DNA of 64,000 bases, taken from NCBI RefSeq assembly GCF_036014175.1, contig NZ_CP107917.1, forward strand, positions 4,464,001-4,528,000, written 5' to 3'. The stretch is from Streptomyces sp. NBC_00443 (lineage in GTDB: Bacteria; Actinomycetota; Actinomycetes; Streptomycetales; Streptomycetaceae). Below, piece by piece: positions 61,836 through 64,000 of the stretch; within the stretch, counting starts at the first letter, position 1; every line of letters starts with the position of its first letter. The notes under the pieces were generated by a model, which did not search any database, was not told the DNA's origin, and was given only the letters and a program-made list of their open reading frames with translations. Position numbers and translations under genes: made by a program.

Positions 61836-62608
61836 TCCACGGGCTTGGCGTACTGCAGATCCACTGTGCCCGAGTAACCCGGCAGAGTCACCGTCCCGTC
61901 CTCGGTGACTTTCCAGCCAAGACCGTAGACATTGACGTACACCATGTAGTTCTGAATCGCCGCCGAAGCCGCCAGCGCCTGCTGCATCTTCTCCGGATCA
62001 CCGACCGCCGTGATCTTGTACGGCGGTGAGTAGACCCGGCCCTGGAGGATCAGGGTGTTGCCGACGCAGCGGACCGCGCTGGTGGAGATCAGCCGCTGGT
62101 CCATGACCTTGATGCCCTTGGCACCGCTCTGCCACAGCGCGTTCACCACGGCCTGGAGGTCCTGCTGGTGAATGACCAGGTAGTCGGGCTGCGGCTCGGG
62201 ATAACCGGGCAGCTTGGCGGTGGCGTCCGGCGGGGCGTCGTTGAGCGTGACCGAGATCGCCTCGCCCGTCAGCTTCTGCGTCCCCGCGTTCTGCTCCAGG
62301 GCCGCCAGCTTGTCGTCCTCGGCCTTGGTGCTGCCGTCGTCGCGCTCGGCCAGGGCATCCACGTCGTCCTGCAAGGCCGCGTTGGACTCGCCCAGCCCGC
62401 CGTTCTTGTGGCTGCGCTCGTGGATCAGGTCCGAGAGCTTCAGCAGCGAGGCGTCCGTGCGGATATTGGTGCCCTTGGCCGTGTTGAAGCTGGTGAAGAA
62501 AATGAGCCCGGCGAGAGCGAAAACGGCCGCGGTCAGCACCCGCACCGGCCGGAATCGGCCGCGTACAGGGCTGGATTCAGCCCCGGGGGAGTCGGCAGAA
62601 TTGCTCAA
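61832..62608 (-). CDS. DUF881 membrane protein
   Basis: 258 aa. Basic N-terminus and one membrane helix (VLTAAVFALAGLIFFTSFNT), a coiled-coil segment (ESNAALQDDVDALAERDD; KAEDDKLAALEQNAG), and the DUF881 domain outside (ISVTLNDAPPDATAKLPGYP, VVNALWQSGAKGIKVMDQRL, VYSPPYKITAVGDPEKMQQA). DUF881 proteins sit near division genes in actinobacteria and may be linked to septum assembly. It is first gene of the minus-strand operon and divergent from crgA across 141 bases, so both could share regulation. Confidence 0.88.
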   Translation of the reverse strand: MSNSADSPGAESSPVRGRFRPVRVLTAAVFALAGLIFFTSFNTAKGTNIRTDASLLKLSDLIHERSHKNGGLGESNAALQDDVDALAERDDGSTKAEDDKLAALEQNAGTQKLTGEAISVTLNDAPPDATAKLPGYPEPQPDYLVIHQQDLQAVVNALWQSGAKGIKVMDQRLISTSAVRCVGNTLILQGRVYSPPYKITAVGDPEKMQQALAASAAIQNYMVYVNVYGLGWKVTEDGTVTLPGYSGTVDLQYAKPVE

Positions 62609-62749
62609 CGTACCCTTATCTCCTTCGGCGCCGCGGAAGCACTACGCTAACGGACGCCCGGGGGAGCAATCAGAGTCCCCTTGTACGCTGCCCCGAGCCA
62701 GCCACAGTTCCCTGCGCGGCCACGCAGCGCATCGACAGGAGAGACCCTC

Positions 62750-63004
62750 GTGCCGAAGTCACGTATCCGCAAGAAGGCGGACTACACGCCGCCGCCGTCG
62801 AAGCAGACGACCGCGATCAAGCTGAACAGCCGCGCCTGGGTCGCGCCCGTGATGCTGGCCATGTTCCTCATCGGCCTCGCCTGGATCGTCGTCTTCTATG
62901 TGACCGACGGTTCGCTGCCCCTCGACGCGCTGGGCAACTGGAACATCGTCGTGGGCTTCGGCTTCATCGCCGCCGGCTTCGGCGTCTCCACCCAGTGGAA
63001 GTAG
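62750..63004 (+). CDS. crgA: Cell division protein CrgA
   Basis: 84-aa regulator of septation in actinobacteria. Cytoplasmic start PKSRIRKKADYTPPPSKQT, then two membrane helices (WVAPVMLAMFLIGLAWIVVF and IVVGFGFIAAGFGVSTQW) joined by a short YVTDGSLPLDALGNWN loop. GTG 62750 has AGGAGAG upstream. In Streptomyces CrgA delays FtsZ-ring formation in growing hyphae and coordinates sporulation septa; in mycobacteria it links FtsZ with PBPs. Its position beside the pknB/pbpA locus and near the origin is typical. Confidence 0.96.
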   Translation: MPKSRIRKKADYTPPPSKQTTAIKLNSRAWVAPVMLAMFLIGLAWIVVFYVTDGSLPLDALGNWNIVVGFGFIAAGFGVSTQWK

Positions 63005-63343
63005 AGGTCGAGGCGACAGCTCGAGCGGGCAGTCGACGCCGCGGCCACTTCGCGGTGAACTGAGCTCTGCCCAGGGCTATCCGCTGAGTTATCCACAGCC
63101 TTGCAGCAATTTCCACAAGCTGACTGGGGAAAAGACGACGATCTGTGGATAACCCATCGGGCGTTGACGCCGGTATGACAGCCACACCGGTCACCCGAAG
63201 GCTTCTCGAACACGCGTGCGCCCCCTGTCTGACCTGCGGAAACGTAGGGTTTGGACAGGGGGCGAAGCTCTTCCCCCACCGTGCGCACAAGATCCGCCAC
63301 ACGCTGTGGACAACCGGCCCGCTCACGTGGATAACGGCACGGC
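63005..63343. other. Intergenic stretch with clustered DnaA-box-like words
   Basis: No gene is supported in this 339-base stretch. DnaA-box-like 9-mers: TTATCCACA at 63089-63097, TGTGGATAA at 63144-63152, TGTGGACAA at 63305-63313, CGTGGATAA at 63326-63334. Two are perfect TTATCCACA, one is the Streptomyces-preferred TTGTCCACA, and one has a single change. Confidence 0.7.
63089..63334. promoter_or_regulatory. DnaA-box cluster
   Basis: Four 9-mers within 246 bases, in two pairs (spacings 55 and 21 bases, start to start). The first is forward, the other three reverse. This density is far above random for a 73% GC genome. It may titrate DnaA near the origin or control the neighbouring genes. Confidence 0.55.
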
Positions 63344-64000
63344 TCAGGTGAGCTGGAGCGTTCTCAGCACGGTCATCAACACCACTGCGGCCAGGACCAG
63401 CGCACATGTGCCGTACTGCACCAGCGCCCGACGCTCGCGTGGGGCGTGGACCATGGCGTAGCCGAGGATGACGCCGGCGACGAGGCCACCGATGTGGGCC
63501 TGCCAGGAGATGTTGAATCCCGGGGCGAAGGTGAAGATCAGGTTGATCGCCAGCAGCGCGATGATCGGTCGCAGGTCGTAGTTGAGGCGCCTCATGAGGA
63601 CTGCTGTCGCGCCGAAGAGGCCGAAGATGGCGCCGGAGGCGCCGAGCGTGGCCGTCGTCGGGGAGGTCAGCAGATAGGCCAGGGCGCTGCCCGCGAGGCC
63701 GGAGCAGAAGTAGAGCGCGATGTAGCGGGCTCGGCCGAGGGCCGCTTCGAGGGGGCCGCCGAGCCACCACAGGCTGAGCATGTTGAAGGCGAAGTGCCAG
63801 ATCTCCTCGTGCGTGAACATCGAGGTCACCAGGCGGTACCAGTCGCCTTCGGAGACTCCGTCGGTGGGGTTGAAGGGGGCGGGGGGCCAGGTGCCGACGA
63901 GGACGAGGTCGTTCAGGAGCTCGGTGCTGCTCCGTACGGCGATGAAGATCGCGAGGTTGATCCCGATGAGGATCTTGGTGAGCAGGCGTGGGTCGGCGGC
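63344..64000 (-). CDS. Rhomboid-family intramembrane serine protease (5' end outside window)
   Basis: 219 codons are in the window; the N-terminus lies beyond 64000. Six membrane helices are visible. The conserved start of the core is WYRLVTSMFTHEEIWHFAFN, the catalytic Ser is in LGASGAIFGLFGATAVLMRR, and the catalytic His is in ISWQAHIGGLVAGVILGYAM. It cleaves membrane proteins inside the bilayer; substrates unknown. In many Streptomyces the complete protein also has an N-terminal zinc-finger-like region, which cannot be checked here. Convergent with crgA across the DnaA-box stretch. Confidence 0.92.
   Translation of the reverse strand, partial: AADPRLLTKILIGINLAIFIAVRSSTELLNDLVLVGTWPPAPFNPTDGVSEGDWYRLVTSMFTHEEIWHFAFNMLSLWWLGGPLEAALGRARYIALYFCSGLAGSALAYLLTSPTTATLGASGAIFGLFGATAVLMRRLNYDLRPIIALLAINLIFTFAPGFNISWQAHIGGLVAGVILGYAMVHAPRERRALVQYGTCALVLAAVVLMTVLRTLQLT

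Overview
The window is high-GC actinobacterial DNA and reads as a Streptomyces chromosome. Evidence for this is codon positions rich in G/C, many GTG starts and GTGA/ATGA stop-start overlaps, and gene content: bkd genes, CrgA, class E sortases, PASTA kinase, HTTM/DUF5819 pair. The right third (tRNA-Leu, fhaA, fhaB, PP2C phosphatase, rodA/ftsW, pbpA, pknB, sortases, pabA, DUF881, crgA, rhomboid) is the conserved cell-wall and division locus that lies close to the chromosomal origin in this genus.

Layout. 1-2240: molybdenum cofactor genes moeA (3' end outside the window) and mobA. 2310-6510: branched-chain 2-oxoacid dehydrogenase operon bkdA-bkdB-bkdC with divergent bkdR. 6628-10584: phenylacetate-type degradation genes (TetR repressor, 3-hydroxyacyl-CoA dehydrogenase, divergent paaN). 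10581-19711: SpoU methyltransferase, HTTM/DUF5819 pair, acyl-CoA dehydrogenase, rhodanese, J-domain protein, a gene-less stretch with a 109-bp tandem repeat, DUF2252 protein, and an HxlR/azoreductase divergent pair. 19712-30281: membrane proteins, an NfeD/slipin pair, transposase remnants, two glycosyltransferase-like membrane proteins, and a membrane-anchored molybdenum oxidoreductase. 30282-39161: PucR-type regulator followed by a three-gene membrane protein, flotillin and giant AAA+ ATPase cluster. 39410-46224: ion-transport block (RCK channel-like protein, CPA1 antiporter, NhaA, alanine/glycine symporter). 46612-47713: decayed transposase and tRNA-Leu(CAG). 48252-64000: the cell-wall/division locus, interrupted at about 56530-58040 by a small secreted protein and an orphan nuclease.

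How the genes work together. In the right part, PknB with PASTA domains and the PP2C phosphatase form a phosphorylation switch. FhaA and FhaB read phosphothreonine, while RodA/FtsW and PbpA build septal or lateral peptidoglycan. The class E sortases attach surface proteins, and CrgA regulates septation. In the left part, a palindromic TetR-type operator occurs both in front of paaN and in front of bkdA, which suggests joint control of aromatic and branched-chain acyl-CoA catabolism. The two Na+/H+ antiporter genes carry the same two-block leader sequence, which looks like a cis-acting RNA.

Caution on sequence quality. Nine places in six genes and one transposase remnant need exactly one additional base to restore an obviously coding frame (bkdB, a GT87-like gene, the RCK channel, fhaA twice, fhaB, a secreted protein twice, a transposase). 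Most lie in short G/C runs. The common sign and the hit on conserved fhaA/fhaB suggest undercalled bases in this assembly rather than true gene loss.
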